Shown here: in pieces, positions 1-8,964 of the stretch
Layout of the letters: each line of letters starts with the position of its first letter
Numbering within the stretch: position 1 is the stretch's first letter
NCBI GenBank assembly: GCA_964353745.1
Contig: CAYGWD010000009.1
Coordinates: 1 to 37,325 of the forward strand
DNA length: 37,325 bases
Direction: 5' to 3'
Source of the DNA: CS1-C013 sp964353745
GTDB taxonomy: Archaea; Aenigmatarchaeota; Aenigmatarchaeia; Aenigmatarchaeales; Aenigmatarchaeaceae
Made by a program: the position numbers and the translations under genes
Notes under the pieces: model-generated
The model's input: the letters and a program-made list of their open reading frames with translations, nothing else
Database searches by the model: none
Told to the model about the DNA's origin: nothing

Positions 1-1
1 G

Positions 2-217
2 GTAAGCGAGTTAGCTAAGGAAACCAAAATTACAAGAACTCAGCTTTATCCTCTTCTAGAGAAACTCGTAGAAAAAGGCATAATAGAAAAAATAGACAAA
101 AAGGTTATAATGTATAAAGTAATAGAACCGGTAAAATTGCTACACTTAATTGAAGGTTGGGAAAGCGAACAAGCTAAAATAGTAAAAGAACTTAAAAATT
201 ATATTAAAAATCGTTAA
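2..217 (+). CDS. C-terminal part of a winged-helix transcriptional regulator (partial)
   Basis: An open frame runs from the window edge to a TAA stop at 215-217, giving 71 residues; the start lies outside the window. The visible part reads like the second half of a winged helix-turn-helix domain: a helix (SELAKETKITRTQLYPLLEK) followed by the wing (LVEKGIIEKIDKKVIMYKVI) and a charged C-terminal helix. This pattern fits TrmB- or ArsR-like archaeal regulators, in which the wing follows the recognition helix. The target is unknown. It ends about 365 bases before the giant surface gene and might regulate it, but that rests only on proximity. Confidence 0.6.
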   Translation, partial: VSELAKETKITRTQLYPLLEKLVEKGIIEKIDKKVIMYKVIEPVKLLHLIEGWESEQAKIVKELKNYIKNR

Positions 218-295
218 TTATTCTCACTTCTTAGAATTTGGAAACCGGAATATTAAAAGCATAATTGTTTAATGATCATTGTTTCAGGATTTTTG

Positions 296-439
296 CTAGT
301 GATGCTCGCAATGCCATTCATGGTGCTCATGCTTGGCCTTGAATGCTCCGCTTAACGGCCCTATCACAATTGCTATCTTGAATGCAGTGTACCAGCTGAT
401 TGTTCCAGCTACAAGTCCTTGAGTTACCGCCCCAGAGGT
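296..439 (-). pseudogene. Start-less minus-strand frame with a TM-like segment and a His-rich tail
   Basis: Read on the minus strand, 47 sense codons lie between an in-frame TAG (440-442) and a TAG stop (296-298). The peptide looks protein-like: a hydrophobic stretch (TISWYTAFKIAIVIGPLSGA) followed by a tail with seven histidines (KAKHEHHEWHCEHH). There is no ATG, GTG or TTG near the beginning. The upstream frame also looks coding-like (GYYKHKSP) but ends in the TAG. It may be the remnant of a small membrane protein, the result of a sequencing error, or chance. Confidence 0.3.
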
Positions 440-552
440 CTAAGGCGACTTGTGCTTGTAGTAGCCTCTAAAAGTATATTCTGAAAGTTCTGTATATAAA
501 ATTTCTAAATTAAGAAAATTTGAGAACATCCGACTCCAGGCCGTGCCCGACT

Positions 553-563
553 ATTATTATATA
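553..563 (+). promoter_or_regulatory. TATA-like element of the giant surface gene
   Basis: The AT-rich run ATTATATAC lies 20 to 30 bases before the ATG at 583, with no Shine-Dalgarno-like sequence between. That spacing puts the transcription start at or near the ATG, as for leaderless archaeal mRNAs. The same arrangement recurs before many genes here (for example 17534, 18811, 25933, 33999, 36202, 36414). Confidence 0.45.
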
Positions 564-582
564 CGATTATCGAATATTAATT

Positions 583-3500
583 ATGGAGAAAAGGAAAATT
601 CTGCTAGTTTTATTTATCTCTTTTGTCTCGATTTATCTAATTGACGTATCTACAGGAACGTTTGTCGGCTTTGGAGCTCCGCAGAACGCTGAATGGTGGA
701 ACATATCCTGGCATTACAGAACTAGGTTAGAAATCAACTTCACACAGTATAGCGCACAGTACAATAACATCAGTGATTGGCCCGTGGAACAGCGTATGAA
801 CTTCACAGAATTGTTACCTTCAGGAACATTTGACATGAATTCCACCAGAGTTTTTGAATACTCTTCTACGGGAACAAGGCTATATGAGGTTCCAAACCAA
901 TTCGAGCCTGATGAGGACTTTAATGCAACAGACAACGCAGCAGGTACCCTAGTATTTATGATGAACGGCACTACCAATGCCAATGAAAACAGGACTTTTT
1001 ATGTTTATTACGATTCTATAGAAAACGGGGCAAAGGAGAATCCGAACTATCCTGTTTATGTAAATTATAATTGGAACGGAGAAATGGTTGATATCAACAA
1101 CTCACTCTTGAAAATGAGCATAGACACGAACAGGGGAGAAAACACTTCTGGTTTGTATTATGTAGAAGGTATAAACTGGATTATCTATGATGATGCTACC
1201 AACAAAGACAATAGAACTGCAGAATATATTGAGTATTCTAATGGAACAAATAACTTCACTTTTGACCTAAGGAACAACGCCACTTTCATAAACGGCACCA
1301 TAAGACTCATAATAGAACAGAGGGGAGATGAAGTTGTATTTGGAAATCCTAACCAAAAAACAAACGAAGGAAAAGTAATCAAGAGATATTACATTTATAA
1401 CAGGGCAGGAGACCAACAGTACGGCACTTTCATCAAAATCTGGCAAAAATTTTCTAACAATGCAAGCCATACCATAACAAGAAATTCTACGCCTGCCGGT
1501 GCTTTGACTCTTGATATTAACAGAACCTTTTTATCTGCTATCTTAGGTGGTATGAGCCAGTTTTCAAACGCCACAAATCCCTTTTCGTGGGCTTTAGCCA
1601 ACAGTATTAGCGCCAACGAAATAGCAGGCATAATAAACCTTAATCAGAATGGAACTTCTAATTACTTTGCCACAAACAGTGCAGACTATGGAAGAATAGG
1701 AATACAACTAAACAACACGACGTTAAATTCCGGGTCTTCCATAGAGCAAAGTTCTATAGTTTACTTTGGGTCAGGCGGAACTTCTGGAAACAGTGAATTT
1801 GAGAACATAAGAGAGAGATTTACCACACTTATAGCAATCACTCAATACCTGCCAGAAGTATGGTATGTAAAAAATGAACCATCGACAAACGAAACCATTT
1901 ACAACAGGAATGAAACCATGTTGATAATGGGAAATGTTTCTGCTGGCGATCCTTACAACCTTACAAAGTATATGAATGCTACTCTTGACATGGGCACCGG
2001 TTCTGCTGGTGATGACCAGACCATGATATTGTATGATGATGGAAGCCACGGCGACAATACATCCAATGACAAAGTTTTTACTAGCACTTTTCAGATACCG
2101 AATGACGGTAATACGGGCATATGGACAATAAACATTACAGCATATTCTAATGACTCGAAATATCTTAACTCGACCACATACAATTTTAACGTAACAGACG
2201 TTCTGAACGTCACGGTGAGCGTAGCAAATCCCACAGGCTTGGTAGATAGGACGGTTTTTGCGAACATCTATGTTAAAAATTATAGGAGGGATAGTAACAT
2301 TTCTGGAGCCACAATAAACTGTAGCTATGACAGCAGCCAAGTAACTAATAAAACAGAAATATCGAATGGCAATTATTCGATAAACTTTACCGCTCCTAGT
2401 CAAGAAGGAAACTTTAACCTAACCTGCAATGCTACTAAAAACAATAATACTGGCAACAACTATGATGGTTTCACGACAGAGGCTGCAAAAACCAATGTCA
2501 GCATAGAACTGCAACCTTCAAATGTTACATTGGGAAACATAACTTTGTACGATAACCAAAGCTTCGCAACAACTGCAAATATCTCAAATATAGGCAACGG
2601 CACTGCATACGCTTCTAACATAAGCCTAGAACTGTTAAGTGGTTGGAACGCAAACAGCACAATACAATTTTGCGGGAATGTGAACAAGACTAAATATTGT
2701 AACAAGTCCTTTAGTATCACAGTACCCAACGGGACAGCTCCTGGAAACTATTATGTAAACGTCAGCACTAACTGGACCAATCCTGACGGAACGATGGGAA
2801 CAAACAAAACTGTTCTGAATGTGACCGTGAGCTCAAATCCGAAAATTAATGTTTTAGAAAATATTTTAACCGGTGGGACTGGAGACGGCATTAACATACA
2901 AGTTTTTAATTTCACTGTGATGTCAATTGGCAACGACGCTGCAAGGAATGTTACGTTCAACTGTTATTCTGGCACGGTGTGTAGTGATTTTGCTGTCATT
3001 TTTAATCCCGTGAACATTTCAAGCTTGAACATGGGCAGCAACTATTCTGTGGCTGTGAACGTGAGCGTGCCACTGAGCTATGCCGTGGGCAATTACAGCG
3101 GTGTTGTAAACATATCTGCACAGAATGATGGATACAAGAACCTGACTTTGAACGTAAGTTTAGCTCCAAAAACAAATGTCAGCATAACATTATCGCCTTC
3201 AAATTATAATTCGCACAACATAACAAAATTCGATAACGAAAGTTTTATTTTTAATTCGACTGTCATGAACATAAATAACGGAAGTGCAAGATACGTTAAC
3301 ATAAGTTTGGCGTTGCCTTCTAATCTGTCATCGAATTCAACGTTAGAATATTGCAATAATTTAACTAGGTATCAAACTTGCACGAAATACTTTAATATAA
3401 CCATATTGAACGGGACAGCTCCTGGAAACTATTATGTAAACGTCAGCACTAACTGGACCAATCCTGACGGAACGATGGGAACAAACAAGACTGTTCTGAA

Positions 3501-6480
3501 TGTGACCGTGAGTTCTAACCCGAAGATTAATGTCAGCGAGAGTTTTGTATCAGGAACTGTTAATGATTCTACGAATATTCAGATAGGCAATTTCACTATG
3601 ATGTCTATTGGCAACGACGCTGCAAGGAATATTACGTTCAACTGTTATTCTGGCACGGTGTGTAGTGATTTTGCTGTCATTTTTAATCCCGTGAACATTT
3701 CGAGCTTGAACATGGGCAGCAACTATTCTGTGGCTGTGAACGTTAGCGTGCCACTAAGTTATGCCGTTGGTAATTACAGCGGTGTTGTAAACGTGTCTGC
3801 ACAGAATGATGGATACAAGAACCTGACTTTGAACGTAAGCATACCTTCTAACAGGACTTGGGCAATGAATTCGACATCATGCATTAAAAGCGAAACCACT
3901 AATGAGGGAACTGTCTGCGGGATAATGGTAATAAACTTGGGAAACGATATAATAAATTTCACAGTATCCCCTCAACAAGGAAATTACACTAGTATCGATA
4001 CGACCAATTTCTCTATAAACAGGGTTTCAAACTATGCATTCATCGTAACTTATAATGTAACCAACGTTTCACAGGCTGTTTATAATTCTATTTTCACCGT
4101 AGATGCTAACCAGTCTAACTCTAATCCTGACAACATGACATTAAACGTGACTCTGTATCCTTACATACCACCTATAATTGATTTCACTATAACACCGAAC
4201 ACAACAGAACAGAACAGCTCGGTGGTTATTCTTGCAAACATAACAGACAGGTCCAACGTTGGCATAAAATGGGTTAACATAACCGTCGCAAAACCAGATG
4301 AAACATCAAACCAAACAAATATGCCACTGGTATACGTAAGCGGTAACTTCTCTCAATGGAATTTCACATACCCGAGCAGTCTAGGCGACACAAGCCTTAG
4401 AGGTTTTTACAATATAACAATATCCTCTGAGGATAACATAGGAAATATCGGTAATTTAACCAAAAACTTTTCAGTCTATTCTAAACTTTCAATAGTTTCT
4501 TCAACCCTTTCAAGCACCTATCTGCAAGGAGACACTGGCTCCATATATTACATAGCAAGAAACGCCAGCTTAACTGGTCTAAGCGGTATAAATGTAACTT
4601 TCTCTATAAAGAATTCCAACGGCAATACCACCTACCTTTTAAACAGCCAAACAAATTCCGAAGGAACGGTTTATCCTCTTCCCACTTTTGTTTTGGCAAC
4701 AGACGCTCCCGTTGGAAATTATACCCTATTTTCAAACTCTACTTATTACGATGATGCCATAAACCAGAGTGTATACGTACAGAAGAACAGTACTTTCCTT
4801 GTCAATGCCAGGACCGTAACTGTCACAGGGCTTTTCGCTGACATAGAAACCGCTGTTAATTGGTATCCCAATAACGTGATGAGATTTGGCATATTAGTCT
4901 ACAACGGAGAAGGAAGGCCTGTAGACCCTGACGCAATGAACATGACTGTCTACGACCCTGCTTACAACGTTTATTTCATTGTCAACATATCTCAAATGAC
5001 TAGACAGTCAACAGGATATTACACGTATTCTTATGCCATGGGAGCAGGCACTGCTGCTGGTATGTATTTGGCTGTCTTGAATATATCTCAAGGCACATTC
5101 AACACAATGAAACTTAAAGCATTCAGAGTTTCTCAGGGAGGACCATACGACGTTAGGATAAATCTTTTTAAAAATGAAATACCGCAGGGTCAGTATCTAG
5201 ACTTTGCACTCATCATAGAAAACAAAGGAGAGGTTACTCAAGACGTTTATGTTCAATATTGGGTCACATCATCGAATAACGTAACCTATTATTACAACGC
5301 AGAATCTGTTTTAACACCACAATTCACCAACCAAAGTTTTACCAGAAGCGCTTTTATATATTCTAGTCAACCAGTTGGAAACTATTTTCTAAATGTAAAG
5401 GTGACATATTCTACTGTAACAGCTCCTATTGTTGCTAACACGAGCTTCTTGGTGGTGACAGGAGAAAAGACAGTATTCCCGCCAGCCCCGCCTGCTCCAG
5501 CGCCCATATATATCTATGGACCAGTAGGCGGCTTTGTAACAACGTATCCGCCAGCCCCAACCGAGAAAATAAGAGCCAGCATTTTAATAACAAAGTATAA
5601 TACCAACATGAGCTTGGCCAGAGGCATTACCAAAATAGAGAGCGTGGCTGTTGAAAACAATGGCATAAATAATCTAACCAACGTGAACCTCTTTTTGATA
5701 GGAATATCGACTAACTGGTTTAATATAACGCCGGAAGCGTATGCAGAATTGGCACCTCATAACTCTTCTATATTCCTGATTAACTTTAACATACCAAAAG
5801 ATGCCAAAACTGGTGAATATGGTGCTAACATAATAGCAAGCTCTGGAGTGGTAACTGACCAAAAATCAATAAAAGTAACGATATTTGAGAGCATAGAAGA
5901 ACTCTTGAAAGAAGAGATTAAAAAGTTGAAGAGCGACCTTGAAGATTTAAAAGTTGACATAAAGCTAGCAGAAAAAGACGGTAAGGATGTTTCAAATGTT
6001 CTTTTGATTGTTAACGAGACTGAGAACCAGATGAATGGCGCTGAAAAAGACCTTGAGGAAAACAACACCGAATCTGCCATGGACAAAACGCAAAATGCTA
6101 TAAATCTAATCAAAAAAGCTAGAGACTTGCTAACCAGTTTAGAAGTCGTGAAAGCACCAACCGGAGTTTTCCCGATGTGGATAATCTTTGTTGTAATAAT
6201 ACTTATAGCTGCAATCGTAGTCGTCTTTGTATATCTTTGGAAGAAAAAGAAGATAGAAAAGATAAGATCCTATATAATACCCTTAGGCAGGCTGGTAGAG
6301 TCTGTTAAAAGAAAAGAAGTTGACACAAGCAAATTAGAAAACGAAAGAGAAAACATAAACAGAATGTTGACAGCACTAGAAAGGGAAAAGAATGAAGGAT
6401 TGATAAGTTCTAGCAGCTATGAAAATATGAAGAAAAGCTTGGAAGAAAAACTAGATGAAATTAATAAAAAAATTAAATGA
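583..6480 (+). CDS. Giant repetitive cell-surface protein with a C-terminal membrane anchor
   Basis: The protein has 1965 residues from the ATG at 583, chosen because it opens a signal peptide (MEKRKILLVLFISFVSIYLI). A Trp-rich N-terminal domain (WWNISWHYRTRLEINF) is followed by many beta-sandwich repeats resembling NEW3/CARDB/Ig-like domains. Two of these repeats form a 227-residue tandem duplication. A Pro-rich linker (PPAPPAPAPIYIYGP), a last NEW3-like domain, a long helical segment (about residues 1770-1850), one TM helix (WIIFVVIILIAAIVVVFVYL) and a cytosolic basic coiled coil of about 80 residues complete it. A hand count finds about 56 N-x-S/T sequons in the first 750 residues, so heavy N-glycosylation is likely. 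I infer an S-layer-like, adhesive or stalk role; no enzymatic motif was seen. The architecture resembles the protein at 15152. Confidence 0.85.
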   Translation: MEKRKILLVLFISFVSIYLIDVSTGTFVGFGAPQNAEWWNISWHYRTRLEINFTQYSAQYNNISDWPVEQRMNFTELLPSGTFDMNSTRVFEYSSTGTRLYEVPNQFEPDEDFNATDNAAGTLVFMMNGTTNANENRTFYVYYDSIENGAKENPNYPVYVNYNWNGEMVDINNSLLKMSIDTNRGENTSGLYYVEGINWIIYDDATNKDNRTAEYIEYSNGTNNFTFDLRNNATFINGTIRLIIEQRGDEVVFGNPNQKTNEGKVIKRYYIYNRAGDQQYGTFIKIWQKFSNNASHTITRNSTPAGALTLDINRTFLSAILGGMSQFSNATNPFSWALANSISANEIAGIINLNQNGTSNYFATNSADYGRIGIQLNNTTLNSGSSIEQSSIVYFGSGGTSGNSEFENIRERFTTLIAITQYLPEVWYVKNEPSTNETIYNRNETMLIMGNVSAGDPYNLTKYMNATLDMGTGSAGDDQTMILYDDGSHGDNTSNDKVFTSTFQIPNDGNTGIWTINITAYSNDSKYLNSTTYNFNVTDVLNVTVSVANPTGLVDRTVFANIYVKNYRRDSNISGATINCSYDSSQVTNKTEISNGNYSINFTAPSQEGNFNLTCNATKNNNTGNNYDGFTTEAAKTNVSIELQPSNVTLGNITLYDNQSFATTANISNIGNGTAYASNISLELLSGWNANSTIQFCGNVNKTKYCNKSFSITVPNGTAPGNYYVNVSTNWTNPDGTMGTNKTVLNVTVSSNPKINVLENILTGGTGDGINIQVFNFTVMSIGNDAARNVTFNCYSGTVCSDFAVIFNPVNISSLNMGSNYSVAVNVSVPLSYAVGNYSGVVNISAQNDGYKNLTLNVSLAPKTNVSITLSPSNYNSHNITKFDNESFIFNSTVMNINNGSARYVNISLALPSNLSSNSTLEYCNNLTRYQTCTKYFNITILNGTAPGNYYVNVSTNWTNPDGTMGTNKTVLNVTVSSNPKINVSESFVSGTVNDSTNIQIGNFTMMSIGNDAARNITFNCYSGTVCSDFAVIFNPVNISSLNMGSNYSVAVNVSVPLSYAVGNYSGVVNVSAQNDGYKNLTLNVSIPSNRTWAMNSTSCIKSETTNEGTVCGIMVINLGNDIINFTVSPQQGNYTSIDTTNFSINRVSNYAFIVTYNVTNVSQAVYNSIFTVDANQSNSNPDNMTLNVTLYPYIPPIIDFTITPNTTEQNSSVVILANITDRSNVGIKWVNITVAKPDETSNQTNMPLVYVSGNFSQWNFTYPSSLGDTSLRGFYNITISSEDNIGNIGNLTKNFSVYSKLSIVSSTLSSTYLQGDTGSIYYIARNASLTGLSGINVTFSIKNSNGNTTYLLNSQTNSEGTVYPLPTFVLATDAPVGNYTLFSNSTYYDDAINQSVYVQKNSTFLVNARTVTVTGLFADIETAVNWYPNNVMRFGILVYNGEGRPVDPDAMNMTVYDPAYNVYFIVNISQMTRQSTGYYTYSYAMGAGTAAGMYLAVLNISQGTFNTMKLKAFRVSQGGPYDVRINLFKNEIPQGQYLDFALIIENKGEVTQDVYVQYWVTSSNNVTYYYNAESVLTPQFTNQSFTRSAFIYSSQPVGNYFLNVKVTYSTVTAPIVANTSFLVVTGEKTVFPPAPPAPAPIYIYGPVGGFVTTYPPAPTEKIRASILITKYNTNMSLARGITKIESVAVENNGINNLTNVNLFLIGISTNWFNITPEAYAELAPHNSSIFLINFNIPKDAKTGEYGANIIASSGVVTDQKSIKVTIFESIEELLKEEIKKLKSDLEDLKVDIKLAEKDGKDVSNVLLIVNETENQMNGAEKDLEENNTESAMDKTQNAINLIKKARDLLTSLEVVKAPTGVFPMWIIFVVIILIAAIVVVFVYLWKKKKIEKIRSYIIPLGRLVESVKRKEVDTSKLENERENINRMLTALEREKNEGLISSSSYENMKKSLEEKLDEINKKIK
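2482..3843 (+). repeat. Tandem 681-bp duplication inside the giant surface gene
   Basis: Two adjacent units of 681 bases (227 codons, in frame) cover about 2482-3162 and 3163-3843. Matching positions always differ by 681: C2730 with C3411, and C2931 with C3612. Two blocks are nearly identical in DNA (about 2730-2850 and 2930-3158 with their partners). The segments between them (about 2500-2725 and 2855-2925) have diverged strongly while keeping the same protein pattern. Unit edges are approximate. Confidence 0.85.
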
Positions 6481-6485
6481 AAAAA

Positions 6486-7397
6486 TTATGCTGACGTTGC
6501 GTAAAATGTTAGCGTAGTTGTGTTCAAGTATCCTGCTGGATAACCCAATGGAACCCAAGGGCTGACCCAAACTATGAATGAATAACCTGGAACCAAGTTT
6601 CCATAGAATAAATTATTCGCACTTCCACATGTTGAAAAGTTTCCTACATTACCTGATCTTCTATCATAGTTGTAAATGTATATTTTTGAACAATCATTGT
6701 ATACTGCCACGCATGAGAAGTTCAAAGGTGCTGTAGTTCTGTCAACCCTAAAGTAAGACCAAGTTGAATCATTACCAGCCCATGTTATTGAAGTATCGTC
6801 TGGCGTTCTTGTTGCAAAAGTACCTATGTCTCTATCATCTTCTATGGCGAATTGTGTATTTGACATATTGCAAAAACCATCATCACCACTTCCCACAACC
6901 CAGACATATTCATTGCTTGTATTTCTGAAATAACCCCATGATACAGGGGTTGTAACGCCTACGGTTGTCCAGTCGTGGTTGGGTATGTCCTGTGTCCAGT
7001 TCCACTCTATTCTTCCTGCCAAGAAGAATTGAGGATCTGATTCATTCTTTAGTGCTATGACCCCACCTGCTGAATAATTCTTTGGATAAGCCAAACCATA
7101 TGGTCTCACCGGTTCTGTTAACAAAGTATCAACATATGCATAAATGTTTGACACGTTTATAGAGCCTGTGTTCTTTACTGTCAGATTTTTCGTGTCTGTT
7201 GACGCTGTTCCCGATATAACGCTTGTCCAGTTTAGCACATCAGGCAATACTGTTATAGATGCAGTCACTGAAACGTTGACATCTATTGTCACGTTGTCGT
7301 CAACGTATGCTAGCGCTGGCCTTATGTTTGTTATGCCAACTGCAAAAATCAACAAAATTACTGAAATTAAACTAAAAATTAATAATTTACCGTCCAT
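6486..7397 (-). CDS. Secreted surface protein, possible major envelope subunit
   Basis: This is a minus-strand gene of 303 residues that ends 6 bases from the stop of the giant gene (convergent). A signal peptide (GKLLIFSLISVILLIFAVGI, then a cleavable ALA) precedes a beta-rich, Cys-containing body with many N-x-S/T sites and no C-terminal TM helix, so it should be released or held by other surface proteins. The motif LNWTSVISG and the end pattern GYPAGYLNTTTLTFYA resemble parts of the secreted protein at 13187 (LSWSSIKFG; YSGYYNGMIYIFG), suggesting distant kinship. The start ATG has a strong Shine-Dalgarno (GGGAGG, bases 7405-7410) at good spacing, rare in this window and consistent with high expression. 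I infer a structural role; no enzyme motif is visible. Confidence 0.8.
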   Translation of the reverse strand: MDGKLLIFSLISVILLIFAVGITNIRPALAYVDDNVTIDVNVSVTASITVLPDVLNWTSVISGTASTDTKNLTVKNTGSINVSNIYAYVDTLLTEPVRPYGLAYPKNYSAGGVIALKNESDPQFFLAGRIEWNWTQDIPNHDWTTVGVTTPVSWGYFRNTSNEYVWVVGSGDDGFCNMSNTQFAIEDDRDIGTFATRTPDDTSITWAGNDSTWSYFRVDRTTAPLNFSCVAVYNDCSKIYIYNYDRRSGNVGNFSTCGSANNLFYGNLVPGYSFIVWVSPWVPLGYPAGYLNTTTLTFYATSA

Positions 7398-7483
7398 TTA
7401 TAATCCTCCCTATAATTGTAATTAATAATTGAAAGAGCCCCATATATAAGCTTTATTATATTTTAGTAGATAATATAAATAAC
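7398..7483. promoter_or_regulatory. Divergent promoter region
   Basis: Between the divergent genes starting at 7397 (minus) and 7484 (plus) lie two TATA-like elements. CTTATATATG, read on the minus strand at 7441-7450, would start a transcript with a leader of about 20 bases that includes the GGGAGG ribosome-binding site. ATTATATTTT at 7455-7464 on the plus strand lies 20 to 29 bases before the ATG at 7484 and fits a leaderless start. The two boxes nearly touch, so binding of TBP at one could affect the other. Confidence 0.45.
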
Positions 7484-8446
7484 ATGAAAATTAGCTATTT
7501 GGTCGTGCTTTTTGTCGTTTTTTCTGTATTATCCTCAATAATTTCTTTTGCAGCCGGAAGTTTTAACGTGGGCGTTTCTCCTGGAACTTTAGATTTGGGA
7601 AATTTAGAAGCAGGCTCTACAAAATTAGTAGACTTTTACATAATAACTCCCTCTGAAGAAGCTCTGTTAGTAAAATTGGAAGCTGAAAAAGGCAACCTGG
7701 ATTTCTTTAGCAGGCCAAGCTACAAAGATTTTATTTATAATTATTCTGAGGAGGACGCAACTCCCTGGGTAAAGGTGATAAATAACCCTGTGGAAATCAG
7801 ACCCAGTAATGAAACATTAAGAGCAACAGGCGGCTTGATAAGAGGTAAAGAACAGATAAGCTTTTTAATAGACATTCCTAAAAATGCAGAGCCTGGTTAC
7901 CATATGCTCTACATAAAACCTATACCATCAGTCTCTTCAGAGACTGTAGGAGCTGTTGGAAGCAGGGTAGTTGCAATAACCTCCATTGGCATTATATTCA
8001 ATGTTTCTGGAAACGCCATTAGAAAAGGGGTAATTCTGGACACGGAAACTGGAAAATATGATGGTGACGAACTAGAAATAAAAACTTATTTTCAAAATAC
8101 TGGAACGAATACAATTTCCGCAAGCGCGACCCAAAGAATATACAATAAGGATGGAGAAGTCGTAAAAGAGCTTTCTTCTATAACTGAATATGTGAAGCCC
8201 AAGGAAATAAAAACTTTAAGAACCTCATTGCCAACAACAGGACTCTCCCTAGGAGACTATGATGTTTATACGATTGTTGACTATACTACGGGCAAAGCAG
8301 AAAAAAGCTCGATTATAAAATTGACCACTCCTCCACCGACAATTTTGGCAGCAAAAGTTGAGAAAAACGAAACATTTATAATTTTAATAATAGTTGTAAT
8401 AGTAGTCATAATAACCGCAATAATAATTTACAGGAGAATACAATGA
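7484..8446 (+). CDS. Membrane-anchored surface protein with DUF916-like and CARDB-like domains
   Basis: A 320-residue protein with a signal peptide (YLVVLFVVFSVLSSIISFAA), a beta domain beginning VGVSPGTLDLGNLEAGS, a second beta domain from about residue 180, a Thr/Pro hinge and a C-terminal TM helix (FIILIIVVIVVIITAIIIYR) with almost no cytosolic tail. The first domain has the pattern of DUF916/WxL-interacting or FixG-C-like sandwiches (SPGT...LDIGN...G..V.F.I.N); this family call is by eye. Its stop overlaps the next start (ATGA), so these genes are probably co-transcribed. The predicted job is an extracellular scaffold or binding protein fixed in the membrane. Confidence 0.8.
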   Translation: MKISYLVVLFVVFSVLSSIISFAAGSFNVGVSPGTLDLGNLEAGSTKLVDFYIITPSEEALLVKLEAEKGNLDFFSRPSYKDFIYNYSEEDATPWVKVINNPVEIRPSNETLRATGGLIRGKEQISFLIDIPKNAEPGYHMLYIKPIPSVSSETVGAVGSRVVAITSIGIIFNVSGNAIRKGVILDTETGKYDGDELEIKTYFQNTGTNTISASATQRIYNKDGEVVKELSSITEYVKPKEIKTLRTSLPTTGLSLGDYDVYTIVDYTTGKAEKSSIIKLTTPPPTILAAKVEKNETFIILIIVVIVVIITAIIIYRRIQ

Positions 8447-8961
8447 AAAAAAGTGAAAAATCATTTTTGATTGTTTCGATTTTAGTTATTATTTCTTTAT
8501 TTATTTTTAGCAATTTTCAAGAGCCTGTAGAGCCTAAAGATTTCGTTAAAAACAAAACATTTACTAATTACTCTACCTCGTTTTTCAATTTTGAGATAAC
8601 GAGATACCCTTCTAATGTCGAAATAAGGTCTACGGGACAGGTTAATGGAACTGCCCTTATAGGTTTTGTAACCGATCCTTGGAACATCAATTTTGGGGTA
8701 ATTCCTGGTAACGGAACTTTCGTGACAAGAAACATAGAACTTACCAATAAGAAAGGAATAAACAGCAAAATTATTTTAAAGGCTTATGGAAATATAACTC
8801 CCTTGGTGTTCTTTAGCAAGAATAATTTTGTTTTAAAACCTCGTGAAAAAGTGGCGATTGACATATTTTTGTTCAGCAATAAGACTAAGATGGGAAATTA
8901 CACCGGTGAGATAGACGTAATTGCTCAGAAAGCTATTTATAATTTTTTACCCATAAGTTGA
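8443..8961 (+). CDS. N-terminally anchored surface protein, unknown
   Basis: A 172-residue protein that starts in an ATGA overlap with the preceding gene, indicating translational coupling. An N-terminal hydrophobic segment (FLIVSILVIISLFIFSNF) is a signal anchor or signal peptide. The rest is a single beta-rich domain with NEW3-like phrases (INFGVIPGNGTFVTRNIELT; KMGNYTGEIDVIAQ) and several sequons. No C-terminal TM helix is present. It is likely extracellular; I do not recognise a named family. Confidence 0.75.
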   Translation: MKKSEKSFLIVSILVIISLFIFSNFQEPVEPKDFVKNKTFTNYSTSFFNFEITRYPSNVEIRSTGQVNGTALIGFVTDPWNINFGVIPGNGTFVTRNIELTNKKGINSKIILKAYGNITPLVFFSKNNFVLKPREKVAIDIFLFSNKTKMGNYTGEIDVIAQKAIYNFLPIS

Positions 8962-8964
8962 TTA

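Larger units (their letters stand above)
218..582. other. Intergenic region with a decayed frame, a hairpin and a promoter
   Basis: No intact gene is visible in these 365 bases. The stretch 296-439 reads open on the minus strand but has no start codon and is listed separately. At 428-447 the sequence can fold into a short hairpin: CGCC pairs with GGCG and the stem extends through G-T pairs. Bases 455-516 are AT-rich and show nothing recognisable. A TATA-like element precedes the ATG at 583. A longer in-frame extension from a TTG at 520 exists, but its residues are polar and would sit ahead of a clear signal peptide, so I reject it as the start. Confidence 0.5.

Noticed and set aside
520..582. 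N-terminal extension of the giant surface protein from a TTG
   Set aside because: The extra 21 residues are polar and would precede a normal signal peptide. The ATG at 583 has a well-placed TATA element.
1771..2403. 210-codon minus-strand frame inside the giant gene
   Set aside because: It is long but Cys/Tyr/Val-biased, as expected for the complement of Asn/Thr-rich codons, and has no domain or promoter.
7144..7425. Plus-strand frame opposite the secreted protein
   Set aside because: It is antisense to a gene with a signal peptide and strong ribosome-binding site, and its own peptide has no coherent features.
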